The notes beneath the pieces were generated by a model. The model was given only the letters and a program-made list of their open reading frames with translations, ran no database searches and had not been told where the DNA came from. From positions 1 through 57,804 of the forward strand of contig NZ_JHEH01000020.1 of the NCBI RefSeq assembly GCF_000715505.1: DNA of 57,804 nt. The letters are read 5' to 3'. Shown piece after piece: positions 26,046 to 35,205 of the stretch; within the stretch, counting starts at the first letter, position 1; the number at the start of each line of letters is the position of its first letter. The stretch is from Thioclava dalianensis. Its GTDB lineage: Bacteria > Pseudomonadota > Alphaproteobacteria > Rhodobacterales > Rhodobacteraceae. The translations under genes were made by a program, and so were the position numbers.

Positions 26046-27719
26046 ATGGATATCAAACGCATTGACGCAAGGCTGAGTGTCAGCCCGCAGATTGCTCCGG
26101 CGGATCTCGAAGCCATCGCGCAGGCGGGGTATCGATCTGTGATCTGCAACCGGCCCGATGGCGAGGGGGCCGACCAGCCTAGTTTCGCGGAGATCGAAGA
26201 GGCCGCCCGCGCGGCGGGGGTCGAACCCGCCTATCAGCCGATCACCGCAGGCATGGTGAGCGATGCCGATGCAGAGGCGTTTTCCGATTTGCTGATGCGG
26301 CTGCCCGGGCCAGTGCTGGCCTATTGCCGCACGGGCACCCGCTCGGCCACGCTCTGGTCGCTCTCGGAGGCGGGCACCCGGCCCGTTACCGAGATCCTCG
26401 CCGCCACCAAAGCGGCGGGCAAGGACATGAGCGGGGTCGCGCGCCGGATCGCCAATGGCGGGCATACGCCGACCGATATCGCGGATGCCACATTCGCGGT
26501 GGTGATCGTGGGGGCTGGTGCGGCCGGGATCGCGGTCGCGGCAAGCCTCAAGGCGCGCCAGTCGGATCTGGAAATCGCGATCATCGACCCGGCGGATGTG
26601 CATTACTATCAGCCCGGCTGGACGCTGGTGGGGGGCGGTGTGTTTCGCCCGGAGCAGACCGCGAAAACCATGGGCAGCCTGATCCCCAGAGGCGTGCATT
26701 GGATCAAGGGCGCGGTGGCTGCCTTTGAGCCTGCGCAAAATGCGATCATCCTCGATGGTTGCCGGGTGGTAAAATACAAGCGCCTGATCGTGTGCCCGGG
26801 GCTCAAGCTTGATTGGGGCCAGATCGAAGGGCTGGAGCAGACGCTGGGCCGCAATGGAGTCACCTCGAATTACCGCTATGACCTTGCGCCCTATACATGG
26901 CAGCTCGTGCGCGAGATGACCGGGGGACGGGCGATTTTTACCCAGCCCGCAATGCCGATCAAATGCGCGGGCGCGCCGCAAAAGGCGATGTATCTGTCGG
27001 GCGATGCGTGGGGCCGCCGCGGCGTGCTCAAGGACATCAATATCGAGTTCATGAACGCGGGCGGTGTGCTCTTCGGCGTCAAGGATTACGTCCCCGCCTT
27101 GATGGAATATGTGCGCAAATACGATGCTACGCTGAATTTCTTCCATAACCTCGTGGCCATTGACGGCCCGGCCAAGACGGCAACCTTCGAGGTGAAACAG
27201 CCCGAAACCGAGACCCGGCGCGTCACCGTGGAGTTCGACATGATCCATGTCTGCCCCCCGCAATGCGCGCCCGACTTCATCCGGGTCTCGCCGCTGGCGG
27301 ACGCGGCAGGTTGGGTCGATGTCGATCAGGCCACGCTGCGCCACAAGAGCTATGACAATATCTGGTCGCTGGGCGATGTGATGAATGCACCCAACGCCAA
27401 GACCGCCGCCGCCGCGCGCAAACAGGCCCCGACCGTTGCCGATAACGTCATCGCCGATATCAAGGGCCGGGGGCCGGTGTCGCAATATAACGGCTATGGC
27501 TCCTGTCCGCTGACCGTCGAGCGCGGCAAGATCGTGCTGGCAGAGTTCGGCTATGGCGGCACGCTTCAGCCCTCTTTCCCGAAAGCCCTGATCGACGGCA
27601 CGAAACCCACACGGGCGGCGTGGTTTCTCAAAGAGACCCTGCTGCCGCCGATCTACTGGAAAGCGATGCTGCGGGGCCGCGAGTGGCTGGCCCATCCCGA
27701 ACCGCTGAGCCCGAAATAA
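26046..27719 (+). CDS. sqr: DUF442-sulfide:quinone oxidoreductase fusion (type II SQR)
   Basis: Two-domain protein of 557 residues. Residues about 1-110 are a DUF442 phosphatase-like domain (MDIKRIDARLSVSPQIAP) with the P-loop CRTGTRS at 94-100. Residues about 150-557 are a flavoprotein with the Rossmann motif GAGAAG (156-161). The C-terminal part matches mitochondrial-type SQR: Cys307 in PIKCAGAPQK and Cys487 in GYGSCPLT are the redox pair that accept sulfide. It would oxidise H2S to a thiol persulfide and pass electrons to quinone at the inner membrane. It lies between the persulfide dioxygenase and TauE genes. Confidence 0.88.
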   Translation: MDIKRIDARLSVSPQIAPADLEAIAQAGYRSVICNRPDGEGADQPSFAEIEEAARAAGVEPAYQPITAGMVSDADAEAFSDLLMRLPGPVLAYCRTGTRSATLWSLSEAGTRPVTEILAATKAAGKDMSGVARRIANGGHTPTDIADATFAVVIVGAGAAGIAVAASLKARQSDLEIAIIDPADVHYYQPGWTLVGGGVFRPEQTAKTMGSLIPRGVHWIKGAVAAFEPAQNAIILDGCRVVKYKRLIVCPGLKLDWGQIEGLEQTLGRNGVTSNYRYDLAPYTWQLVREMTGGRAIFTQPAMPIKCAGAPQKAMYLSGDAWGRRGVLKDINIEFMNAGGVLFGVKDYVPALMEYVRKYDATLNFFHNLVAIDGPAKTATFEVKQPETETRRVTVEFDMIHVCPPQCAPDFIRVSPLADAAGWVDVDQATLRHKSYDNIWSLGDVMNAPNAKTAAAARKQAPTVADNVIADIKGRGPVSQYNGYGSCPLTVERGKIVLAEFGYGGTLQPSFPKALIDGTKPTRAAWFLKETLLPPIYWKAMLRGREWLAHPEPLSPK

Positions 27720-27759
27720 ACCCGTCGCGGCCCGATCTTTTAAAGGAACCGATTGTTCT

Positions 27760-28536
27760 ATGTATGACACCTTGCACTATGGTCTGGGCGCGCTTTCGGG
27801 CGGGCTTGTTGGGCTTACTCTGGGGCTGGTGGGCGGCGGCGGATCGATCCTCGCCGTGCCGCTGATGGTCTATGTCGTGGGCGTCGCCAACCCGCATGTG
27901 GCGATTGGCACCTCCGCGCTCGCGGTCGCGGTCAGTGCCGCCACAAGCCTGAGCCATCACGCCCGCGCCCATACCGTGAAATGGCGCTGCGGCGCGATCT
28001 ATGCCGGGGCGGGGATTCTGGGCGCGCTTCTTGGCTCAACGCTGGGCAAGGCGATCGATGGCAACAAGCTGTTGTTTCTCTTTGCGCTGGTGATGCTGGT
28101 CGTGGGGGGGCTCATGCTGAAAAACCGCAAGGCCGTAGGCATTCCGGGCGCGCAATGTTCGCGCGAGAACGCGGTTCAGGTCGTGGGCTACGGGCTTGGC
28201 ACCGGCACGTTTTCCGGCTTCTTCGGGATCGGCGGCGGCTTTCTGATCGTGCCGGGGCTGATGGCCTCGACCCATATGCCGATGATCAACGCGGTGGGCA
28301 CGAGCCTTGTGGCCGTCACGGCCTTCGGGCTGACGACCGCGCTGAATTACGCTGTCTCGGGGCTGGTCGCTTGGGGGATCGCCGTGGTCTTCATCGCAGG
28401 CGGTATCGTGGGCGGGTTGGCCGGGACACGGCTGGCGGGGCGGCTGGCAGGGCAAGGAACGCTCACCACGGTCTTCGCCGTCCTGATCTTCGTCGTGGCC
28501 GCCTATATGCTGTGGCAAAGCTGGGCGGCCTTCTAG
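27760..28536 (+). CDS. tauE: TauE/SafE-family sulfite exporter
   Basis: Membrane protein of 258 residues with about eight hydrophobic segments and two internally similar halves. These start GLVGLTLGLVGGGGSILAVP and TGTFSGFFGIGGGFLIVPGL, the duplicated glycine-rich motif of the family. In this position it would release sulfite made by the persulfide dioxygenase. It is the last plus-strand gene of the sulfide set and converges on gnd. Other small organosulfonates are possible cargo. Confidence 0.85.
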   Translation: MYDTLHYGLGALSGGLVGLTLGLVGGGGSILAVPLMVYVVGVANPHVAIGTSALAVAVSAATSLSHHARAHTVKWRCGAIYAGAGILGALLGSTLGKAIDGNKLLFLFALVMLVVGGLMLKNRKAVGIPGAQCSRENAVQVVGYGLGTGTFSGFFGIGGGFLIVPGLMASTHMPMINAVGTSLVAVTAFGLTTALNYAVSGLVAWGIAVVFIAGGIVGGLAGTRLAGRLAGQGTLTTVFAVLIFVVAAYMLWQSWAAF

Positions 28537-28596
28537 GCCGAGCCAGCCGGGGGGAGGGGGCGCGCGCCGCGGATCGCGATGCGTGCCCCTGCCGCG

Positions 28597-30006
28597 TTAC
28601 ATAGCCCAGGGGCCGTGGAAATCCTTGCCCTCGCGGTCGGTGCGCTCAAACCCGTGCGCGCCGAAGAAATCGCGTTGGCCTTGGATCATATTGGCGGTGC
28701 CGCGCGCGGTGCGCATCGTGTCGAAATAGCTCAACGCCATCGACAGTGCGGGCACGGCCAGCCCATGCGCGACCGCCGTGCTCACCACCTTGCGCAGCGC
28801 GCCGTGATGGGCCTTGAGCAGATCGGCAAAGAAGGGCGCGAACATCAGGTTGCGGTCCGGCGCATCCGACAGCGCGCTTGCCATGTCATCCAGCATCGCC
28901 GAGCGAATGATGCAGCCGTCGCGCCAGACCAGCGCGATCTCGGGGAGCGGCAGCGCCCAGTCGAAAGGCGCATTGGCCGCGCGCAGCAGCTCAAACCCCT
29001 GCGCGTAGCACAAGATCTTGCCCGCGATCATCGCATGTTCCAGATCCTCGGCGCTCAGCGCGCCGTCGGGCAGTGCCTCGGGGCCGGTGCCGAACAGATC
29101 CTCACCCTCGGCGCGCGCCTCCAGCCGTGACGAGAGGTTGCGCGCCATCACAGCCGCTTCGATCACCGGGATCGGGGCGGCCAGATGCTGCGCCTCGATG
29201 GCGGTCCAGCGGCCCGTGCCCTTCTGGCCCGCGCGGTCCAGAATGATGTCGAGCATCGGCGCGCCGGTTTCGGGATCGGCGGTGCGCGCGACCTTGCCGG
29301 AAATCTCGATGAGGTAGGATTTCAGCACCCCCTCATCCCATTTCGCAAAGATCTCGCCGCATTCCGTAGCGCCCAGCTTCATGCCGTCGCGCATCACGCC
29401 ATAGGTCTCGGCGATCATCTGCATATCGGCATATTCGATGCCGTTATGGACCGCTTTGACGAAATGGCCAGAACCGCCCTTGCCCATGAAACCCGCGCAG
29501 GGCGTGCCTTCGAACTGCGCCGCAATCGCGTTGAGGATCGGGGCCACGCGGTCCCAATCCGACCGCGCGCCGCCGCCCATGATGGCAGGCCCGTGGCGCG
29601 CCCCCTCTTCGCCGCCCGACACGCCGCTGCCCAGAAAACGCGGGCCTTGCTTTTCCGCCTCTGCGGCGCGGCGCTCGGTGTCGTGGAAATTCGCGTTGCC
29701 CGCATCGATGATCAGATCATCGGCATCGAGATAGGGCCGCAGCGCTGCAATCTGCTCATCCACCGGCTCACCCGCGGGCACCATCAGGATGATCGCGCGG
29801 GGCTTGGCAATCGCCTGCACCAGCGCCTCCAGGCTTTCGCAGGGTGTGATTTTTGGGGCAAGCGCGCCTGCAGTTTCGTGGAAGCTGCGTGTCACCTTGG
29901 TGGTGCGGTTGAACACCGCGATGTCAAAGCCTTTTTCCGCGATGTTGAGCGCGAGCATGCCGCCCATGGTTCCAAGGCCGATCAGGCCGATTTGCGCGTG
30001 TGACAC
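28597..30006 (-). CDS. gnd: 6-phosphogluconate dehydrogenase (decarboxylating)
   Basis: Full-length Gnd of 469 residues converting 6-phosphogluconate to ribulose-5-phosphate, CO2 and NADPH/NADH. The dinucleotide motif GLIGLGTMGGMLALN opens the protein, the substrate motif FLGSGVSGGEEGARHGPAIM (about 125-144) and the catalytic Lys/Asn stretch FVKAVHNGIEYADMQ follow, and the C-terminal tail FHGPW is intact. The start is GTG at 30006, with CGGGAGAACTGCTTC in front. It stands alone as a transcription unit. Its product pathway (oxidative pentose phosphate) connects to the KDG/KDPG branch only loosely. Confidence 0.93.
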   Translation of the reverse strand: MSHAQIGLIGLGTMGGMLALNIAEKGFDIAVFNRTTKVTRSFHETAGALAPKITPCESLEALVQAIAKPRAIILMVPAGEPVDEQIAALRPYLDADDLIIDAGNANFHDTERRAAEAEKQGPRFLGSGVSGGEEGARHGPAIMGGGARSDWDRVAPILNAIAAQFEGTPCAGFMGKGGSGHFVKAVHNGIEYADMQMIAETYGVMRDGMKLGATECGEIFAKWDEGVLKSYLIEISGKVARTADPETGAPMLDIILDRAGQKGTGRWTAIEAQHLAAPIPVIEAAVMARNLSSRLEARAEGEDLFGTGPEALPDGALSAEDLEHAMIAGKILCYAQGFELLRAANAPFDWALPLPEIALVWRDGCIIRSAMLDDMASALSDAPDRNLMFAPFFADLLKAHHGALRKVVSTAVAHGLAVPALSMALSYFDTMRTARGTANMIQGQRDFFGAHGFERTDREGKDFHGPWAM

Positions 30007-30155
30007 GAAGCAGTTCTCCCGGATGTAAGACGCAGGCCTGAAGCAGCCCGCGTGATCGTCTAATTTGATCGAGGGGGATCTTGCCCGCGCCCCGCCCGTC
30101 TCGATTGCCCCAAAACGACGGGATTTGCAAATGCTCGGAGGGACCGCCCTGTTGC

Positions 30156-31043
30156 TCAGGGCCAGTCGGAAAACGTCTTGAGGCGGCTTTGGGTCTGCAA
30201 CGCTGCCTCAAGCCGGGTGCTCTTGCGATACTGGCTGGGCGACATGCCCGTCGCCCGCTTGAAGAAATGCGAGAACTTGGAGGGGTCGTCAAATCCCAGC
30301 CGCTCCGCGATGGACTGGATGCTCTCATCGGTTCGGCTGAGCCAGGTCGAGGCGTCCAGCAGAACCCTTTGATGGATCAGCTCCAAGGGCGGCCGGTTAA
30401 GGCTGCGCTGGCAGATATCGTGCAACCGGTCATAGGTGAGGCTCAACGCGTCGCAATACTCCGCGACGCTTTTGCGCGTGTGATAGCCCAACTCCACGAG
30501 TTGCCGAAAGCGCAGCAGGATCTGGTTGTCGCTCGCGCTGTCCTCGATCTCTTGGCGGTGCAGCATCCGACCGATGGCGATCAGCATCAGCCGCAAGATC
30601 GCCGTGCCCGCCATCTGCGAGCGTTTTTCCGGATCGGTGATCTCATCGACCAAAAGCGGCAATAGGGGCAGGATGCTTGCCTCGACCTGCGCCCGGTTCG
30701 GCGGGGTCAGCGACACCCGGTTCAGCAATTGATCAAGCGGCAGGCTTTCCGGCCCCGCCCCGGTCACCAGCGGCTGCAACCGGCGCGCAAAGCCAATCAG
30801 CCACAGATCGGTGCCCGCCGGCACCTCGAGGCGCGCAGGCGTGGTGTGCGGCAGCAGCAGGACCGAATGCGCCCCGACAGTCATATCGCTCTCGCTCAGC
30901 ACCAGCCGGGCCTGACCCCGGCGCAGCACGGCAATGAGGCCGAACCTTTCGAACGCGCCTTTGCCGATCTCGTAGATGCGCGTTCGAATGCTGGGCTCGA
31001 TCCGCTCGACGCGCAGCATCGATGTCACCGTTTCCTGGCCCAT
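30156..31043 (-). CDS. AraC-family regulator
   Basis: Regulator of 295 residues. The N-terminal half (about 1-150) is an AraC-type sensor of the AraC-binding-like 2 kind (PHTTPARLEVPAGTDLW). The C-terminal double helix-turn-helix runs through KSVAEYCDALSLTYDRLHDI, then ESIQSIAERLGFDDPSKFSH and FKRATGMSPSQYRK. I choose ATG 31043; a TTG three codons upstream is unlikely. It is divergent from the tandem aldehyde dehydrogenases and probably activates them in response to an aromatic compound, as in related catabolic loci; the ligand is inferred. Confidence 0.85.
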   Translation of the reverse strand: MGQETVTSMLRVERIEPSIRTRIYEIGKGAFERFGLIAVLRRGQARLVLSESDMTVGAHSVLLLPHTTPARLEVPAGTDLWLIGFARRLQPLVTGAGPESLPLDQLLNRVSLTPPNRAQVEASILPLLPLLVDEITDPEKRSQMAGTAILRLMLIAIGRMLHRQEIEDSASDNQILLRFRQLVELGYHTRKSVAEYCDALSLTYDRLHDICQRSLNRPPLELIHQRVLLDASTWLSRTDESIQSIAERLGFDDPSKFSHFFKRATGMSPSQYRKSTRLEAALQTQSRLKTFSDWP

Positions 31044-31156
31044 TGAACCCAAAAATTCCCATAAATCGTCAAAACTAACCCATATACCGACATTTTTATT
31101 CGAGAGAAAAGCGGTGATAGTGGGCCCGGGCTGCCGAGAGGGCAGGGGAGGACCAC

Positions 31157-32695
31157 GTGGCCAAGACCGTTCAGGCGACCGTATCAGGCGCCCAGACCAC
31201 TCACGATCCGTGCAATGACCGGCTTGATGTCGGCATGTTCGTCAACGGCACGCAAGTCGCGGCCGAGAGCGGGGCAACCTTCACGCGGCTTGATCCCTCA
31301 AGCGAGCAAGTGGCCTCCGTCGCCCCTGCAGGTCGCGCGGCGGATGCCGAGGCGATGGCGGCCATCGCGGCCGCCAGCTTCGAGGCCTGGGCGCGCCTGT
31401 CGGGCCGGGCCCGCGCACAGGTGCTGCGCCGGGCCGCCGCGCTCGCACCCCGCTACGCGGACCGGTTTTTGGCGAGCATGACGAAAGAGGTCGGCGCCAC
31501 ACCCGAATGGATCACCTTCAACCTGCGCATCGCCACCGACATGCTACGCGCCACGGCGGATCTGGCAGAGGCTTTCGACACGCGCGCACAGGCCGGGACG
31601 CGAGCGGGCTCCGAGGCCGTGCGCGTGCCCGCGGGGGTCTGTCTGGCCATCGCCCCGTGGAACGCTCCGGTGGCACTTGGGCTGCGCGCGATTGCGTTCC
31701 CGCTGGCCTTTGGCAATACGGTGATCTTCAAGGCCTCCGAGCTGTGCCCGGTGACCCATGTGCTGATCGGCGAGCTGCTGCACGAGGCGGGTCTGCCGCC
31801 CGGCGTGCTGAGCATTCTGACCAACGCGCCCGAGCATTCCGAAGAGGTCGTCGAAACCCTGATCGCGCATCCCACGATCCGCCGGGTCAATTTCACCGGA
31901 TCGACCCGCGTGGGCCGGATCGTGGCGGGGATCGCCGCGCGCCATCTCAAACGCTGCCTGCTGGAGTTGGGCGGCAAATCCCCGTTCATCGTCCTGCCCG
32001 ACGCCAATATCGATCACGCGGTCGAGGCGGCCCTGCTGGGCGGGTTTCTCAACTCCGGCCAAATCTGCATGGCGACCGACCGGATCATCATCGATCACGC
32101 CATCGCGGATCGGTTCGTGTCTGCCCTTGCCGCCCGCGCGCAGGGGCTTGTCGCGGGCGATCCGCGCAGCGAGGGCGTGCGCGTCGGGCCTTTGGCCACA
32201 CCCTCCATCGCCGTCCGTCTCTCTGCCCTGATCGAGGACGCTCTGGGCAAGGGCGCGGTGCTGCGCTCGGGCGGGCCTGCGCGGGCCCAGTTCATGGATG
32301 CGACCATCGTGGATCACGTCTCACCAATGATGCGGATCGCCTCGGAAGAGTGCTTCGGGCCGCTTTTGGGGATCTACCGGGTCGGGTCGGTGGAAGAGGC
32401 CGTGACCATCGCCAATGATTGCGAATACGGGCTGTCTTCGGCGGTGTTCAGCGCGGATGAGGTGGCGGCCCGGGCGGTCGCGGACCAGCTGGAAACCGGT
32501 ATTTGCCATATCAACGGGGCAACGGTGGCCGATGACCCCGCGATGCCCTTCGGCGGTTTGAAATCCAGCGGCTACGGACGCTTCGGCGGCGAGAGCTGCA
32601 TCGATGAGTTCACCGAGCTGCGCTGGATCACGACCCGCAAAGCCGCCGACGCCCCGCATAGTTTCTCACAACCAATGGCGGGCTCAAAGCCTTGA
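31157..32695 (+). CDS. Aldehyde dehydrogenase 1 of tandem pair (salicylaldehyde/vanillin type)
   Basis: NAD(P)-dependent aldehyde dehydrogenase of 512 residues. Landmarks are oxyanion Asn in IAPWNAPVALGLRAI, FKASELCPVTH, FTGSTRVGR, general-base Glu in LELGGKSPF and nucleophile Cys in SGQICMATDR. The IAPWNAPV form and the final GRFGGESCIDEFTELRWIT are usual in salicylaldehyde, vanillin and benzaldehyde dehydrogenases. The start is GTG 31157 after GGGGAGGACCAC. About 25 extra N-terminal residues precede the fold. It is followed 38 nt later by a paralogue and divergent from an AraC regulator. No ring-cleavage genes are in the window, so the substrate is inferred. Confidence 0.83.
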   Translation: MAKTVQATVSGAQTTHDPCNDRLDVGMFVNGTQVAAESGATFTRLDPSSEQVASVAPAGRAADAEAMAAIAAASFEAWARLSGRARAQVLRRAAALAPRYADRFLASMTKEVGATPEWITFNLRIATDMLRATADLAEAFDTRAQAGTRAGSEAVRVPAGVCLAIAPWNAPVALGLRAIAFPLAFGNTVIFKASELCPVTHVLIGELLHEAGLPPGVLSILTNAPEHSEEVVETLIAHPTIRRVNFTGSTRVGRIVAGIAARHLKRCLLELGGKSPFIVLPDANIDHAVEAALLGGFLNSGQICMATDRIIIDHAIADRFVSALAARAQGLVAGDPRSEGVRVGPLATPSIAVRLSALIEDALGKGAVLRSGGPARAQFMDATIVDHVSPMMRIASEECFGPLLGIYRVGSVEEAVTIANDCEYGLSSAVFSADEVAARAVADQLETGICHINGATVADDPAMPFGGLKSSGYGRFGGESCIDEFTELRWITTRKAADAPHSFSQPMAGSKP

Positions 32696-32733
32696 GCGCC
32701 GCCGATCGTCACCAACTCTGAGGAGAGAAAGCC

Positions 32734-34179
32734 ATGACCGTTCAGTTCGTCGTCAACAATAAGGACACCGCCGCCGCAGGGGGGCAAACCTTCGACCGTC
32801 TCGATCCGGTGACAGGGGATGTCGCCTCGACCGCCGCTGCAGCCCAGGTCGCAGATATCGCCAATATCGTGAAAGCGGCCTCCGATGCATTCCCCGCATG
32901 GGCCGCAATGGGGCCCGGCGCACGCCGCGCGCTGCTCAACAAAGCCGCCGATGTGATGGACTCGAAAGCCGATGCGTTCATCGCAACGATGATCGCAGAG
33001 ACCGGCTCGACGGGCCCCTGGGCCGGGTTCAACGTCATGCTGGCCGCCGGTGTCATCCGTGAAGCCGCCGCGCTGACCACGCAGATCGGCGGCGAGGTGA
33101 TCCCCTCGAACAAGCCCGGCACGCTGGCCATGGGTGTGGCACGCCCCAAAGGCGTCTGCCTTGGCATCGCACCGTGGAACGCCCCGGTGATCCTTGGCAC
33201 GCGCGCCTTGGCGATGCCGCTGGCCTGCGGCAATACCGTGATCTTCAAAGGCGCAGAGGCCTGCCCGAAAACCCACCGGATAATCGTGGATTGCTTTGTC
33301 GAGGCTGGTCTGCCCGAAGGCGTGGTCAATTATGTCTCCAACGCGCCGAAAGATGCCCCCGATGTCGTCAAGGCCCTGATCGAGGCCCCCGAAGTGCGCC
33401 ATGTCAACTTCACAGGCTCGTCGGCGGTGGGGCGGATCATCGGGCGTCTGGCGGGCGAAAACCTCAAGCCCGTACTGCTGGAACTGGGCGGCAAGGCTCC
33501 GCTGGTTGTGCTCTCGGATGCCGATATCGACGGCGCGGTCAATGCCGCGATCTTCGGGGCCTTCATGAACCAAGGCCAGATCTGCATGTCGACCGAGCGG
33601 CTGATCGTCGACGAGTCCATCGCTGACACCTTTGTCGAGAAACTCGCGGCCCGCGCGTCGGCACTGCCCTATGGCAACCCGCGCGGTCAGGTGGTTCTGG
33701 GCGCGATGGTCAGCGTCGAGGCTGGCGAGAAGATGGACGCGCTGATTGCCGATGCCACCGGAAAAGGCGCCAAGCTGGTCGCGGGCGGCGAGCGCGACGG
33801 GGCGATCCATTCCGCCACGCTGCTCGACGGCGTGACGCCCGAGATGCGCATCTATCGCGAGGAAAGCTTCGGCCCGGTAAAATCCATCATCCGCGTGAAA
33901 GGGGATGCCGAGGCCATCGCCACCGCCAATGACACCGAATATGGCCTGTCCGCAGCGGTGTTCAGCCAAGACATCCAACGTGCGATTGCGGCGGCCAACC
34001 AGATCAACAGCGGCATCTGCCATATCAACGGCCCGACCGTTGGCGACGAGCCGCAGATGCCGTTCGGGGGTGTGGGCGATTCCGGCTTTGGCCGCTTCGG
34101 CGGCAAGGCGGCGATTGCGGAATTCACCGATCTGCGCTGGATCACCATCGAAGATCCGAACCAGCATTACCCGTTCTGA
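32734..34179 (+). CDS. Aldehyde dehydrogenase 2 of tandem pair (salicylaldehyde/vanillin type)
   Basis: Aldehyde dehydrogenase of 481 residues, paralogous to the gene before it. It has IAPWNAPVILGTRALAMP, FKGAEACPKTH, FTGSSAVGR, LELGGKAPL and the nucleophile Cys in QGQICMSTER, ending GRFGGKAAIAEFTDLRWIT. The shared C-terminal signature with gene 1 and their adjacency indicate duplication followed by divergence; the substrate channel residues differ (for example K-A-P-L against K-S-P-F). TGAGGAGAGAAAGCC precedes the ATG. A strong terminator follows 31 nt after the stop. Confidence 0.85.
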   Translation: MTVQFVVNNKDTAAAGGQTFDRLDPVTGDVASTAAAAQVADIANIVKAASDAFPAWAAMGPGARRALLNKAADVMDSKADAFIATMIAETGSTGPWAGFNVMLAAGVIREAAALTTQIGGEVIPSNKPGTLAMGVARPKGVCLGIAPWNAPVILGTRALAMPLACGNTVIFKGAEACPKTHRIIVDCFVEAGLPEGVVNYVSNAPKDAPDVVKALIEAPEVRHVNFTGSSAVGRIIGRLAGENLKPVLLELGGKAPLVVLSDADIDGAVNAAIFGAFMNQGQICMSTERLIVDESIADTFVEKLAARASALPYGNPRGQVVLGAMVSVEAGEKMDALIADATGKGAKLVAGGERDGAIHSATLLDGVTPEMRIYREESFGPVKSIIRVKGDAEAIATANDTEYGLSAAVFSQDIQRAIAAANQINSGICHINGPTVGDEPQMPFGGVGDSGFGRFGGKAAIAEFTDLRWITIEDPNQHYPF

Positions 34180-34209
34180 TCTGAGATCAGGCCTGTGCAA
34201 TGCGACGCG

Positions 34210-34235
34210 AGCGCGCCCTTCGGGGCGCGCTTTTT
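34210..34235 (+). terminator. Rho-independent terminator after the tandem dehydrogenases
   Basis: AGCGCGCCC (34210-34218), loop TTCG, GGGCGCGCT (34223-34231), then a T-run to 34235. It is a canonical UUCG-loop intrinsic terminator. Confidence 0.88.
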
Positions 34236-34318
34236 GACAAGGCATGTCCGTTCATATTTAGGGGCGGTTTTGTGGAAATTCTGTAGAGAAAAGCGCCGCG
34301 ACGGGTTAGCCTTCAGAC

Positions 34319-35203
34319 ATGACATCGCCCCGTCTCACCATCACCGAACCCGCCCCGAGCCTGCCGCCGCCGCCCGCATGGGTCACGCGCAGGCGGGCCG
34401 AGAGCCTTGAGGAGGCCGCGTTCTTGTCGGGCGCGGCGCTGAGCCATCTGCATGTGCTGACGACCCACGCGGCCGTGCCGCAGGCCCTGTTGCGCGAACG
34501 CCTCGCGTTGCGCGCCGCGGAGGCTTGCGTGACCCATTCGGGGCGGCCCGAGCGCGCCCCCGATCTGCGCGACGCGGTGAACCTGTTGCGGGCAGGCGAT
34601 CTGCCGGGCCCTGCGGGCGAAATTTATCTGGCATGGCGGCAAGCGGTTGAGCGACCCGTGTCGGTTGCAGCGCTGCATCGGGCGATGCCGGATCACGCGC
34701 CAGAGGGGCTCGCGCAGTGGTTGGAGGCAGGGCAAGGGGCGCCGGTGGCGCGGGTTGCCTGCGTGATCGAGACCGTGCGCGCGCAGGCGCCACGGGCAAC
34801 GGTGACAGCGTTGATCCTTGCCGATGCCGCGCTCGCTCAAGCGCTTGGCTGGGCGCATCTCACGCCACTGCTCGCCCTTGGCCTGACGCGCGCCGATCTG
34901 CGGCTGACCGGAGCCGAGCTGCATCTGGCCTGCCACCGCGCGCTGAGTGCAGCCGCGCTGGATGCGGCCCGACAGGCCACGGATCTGACCCGGCGGGTCT
35001 CGCATCTGCAGGCCGTCGCGCCGAAGCTGCGCGCGAAAGGGGCGGCGCAGGCGGTGGCGCTGTTTCTCAGCCGGGACGCGCTTGCACCCGCAGCACTGCC
35101 TTTGCCGGATCGCGCCGCGCGCAGACTGTGCGACCGGCTCGTGCAACTCGGTGCGATCCGCGAGCTGACGGGGCGCGACACGTTCCGCCTTTACGGGGTG
35201 TGA
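34319..35203 (+). CDS. DUF1403-family protein
   Basis: Alpha-helical, alanine/leucine-rich protein of 294 residues starting MTSPRLTITEPAPSLPPPPA, with no signal peptide or transmembrane segment. It fits DUF1403, a family seen mainly in alphaproteobacterial plasmids and islands and often directly upstream of scpB, as here (2-nt gap). Its function is not established. The C-terminal region (about 235-290: RDALAPAALPLPDRAARRLC, RLVQLGAIRELTG) could be a small winged-helix-like fold. No clear Shine-Dalgarno precedes the ATG at 34319. A partner role in chromosome or plasmid condensation is inference from the neighbour. Confidence 0.75.
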   Translation: MTSPRLTITEPAPSLPPPPAWVTRRRAESLEEAAFLSGAALSHLHVLTTHAAVPQALLRERLALRAAEACVTHSGRPERAPDLRDAVNLLRAGDLPGPAGEIYLAWRQAVERPVSVAALHRAMPDHAPEGLAQWLEAGQGAPVARVACVIETVRAQAPRATVTALILADAALAQALGWAHLTPLLALGLTRADLRLTGAELHLACHRALSAAALDAARQATDLTRRVSHLQAVAPKLRAKGAAQAVALFLSRDALAPAALPLPDRAARRLCDRLVQLGAIRELTGRDTFRLYGV

Positions 35204-35205
35204 GC

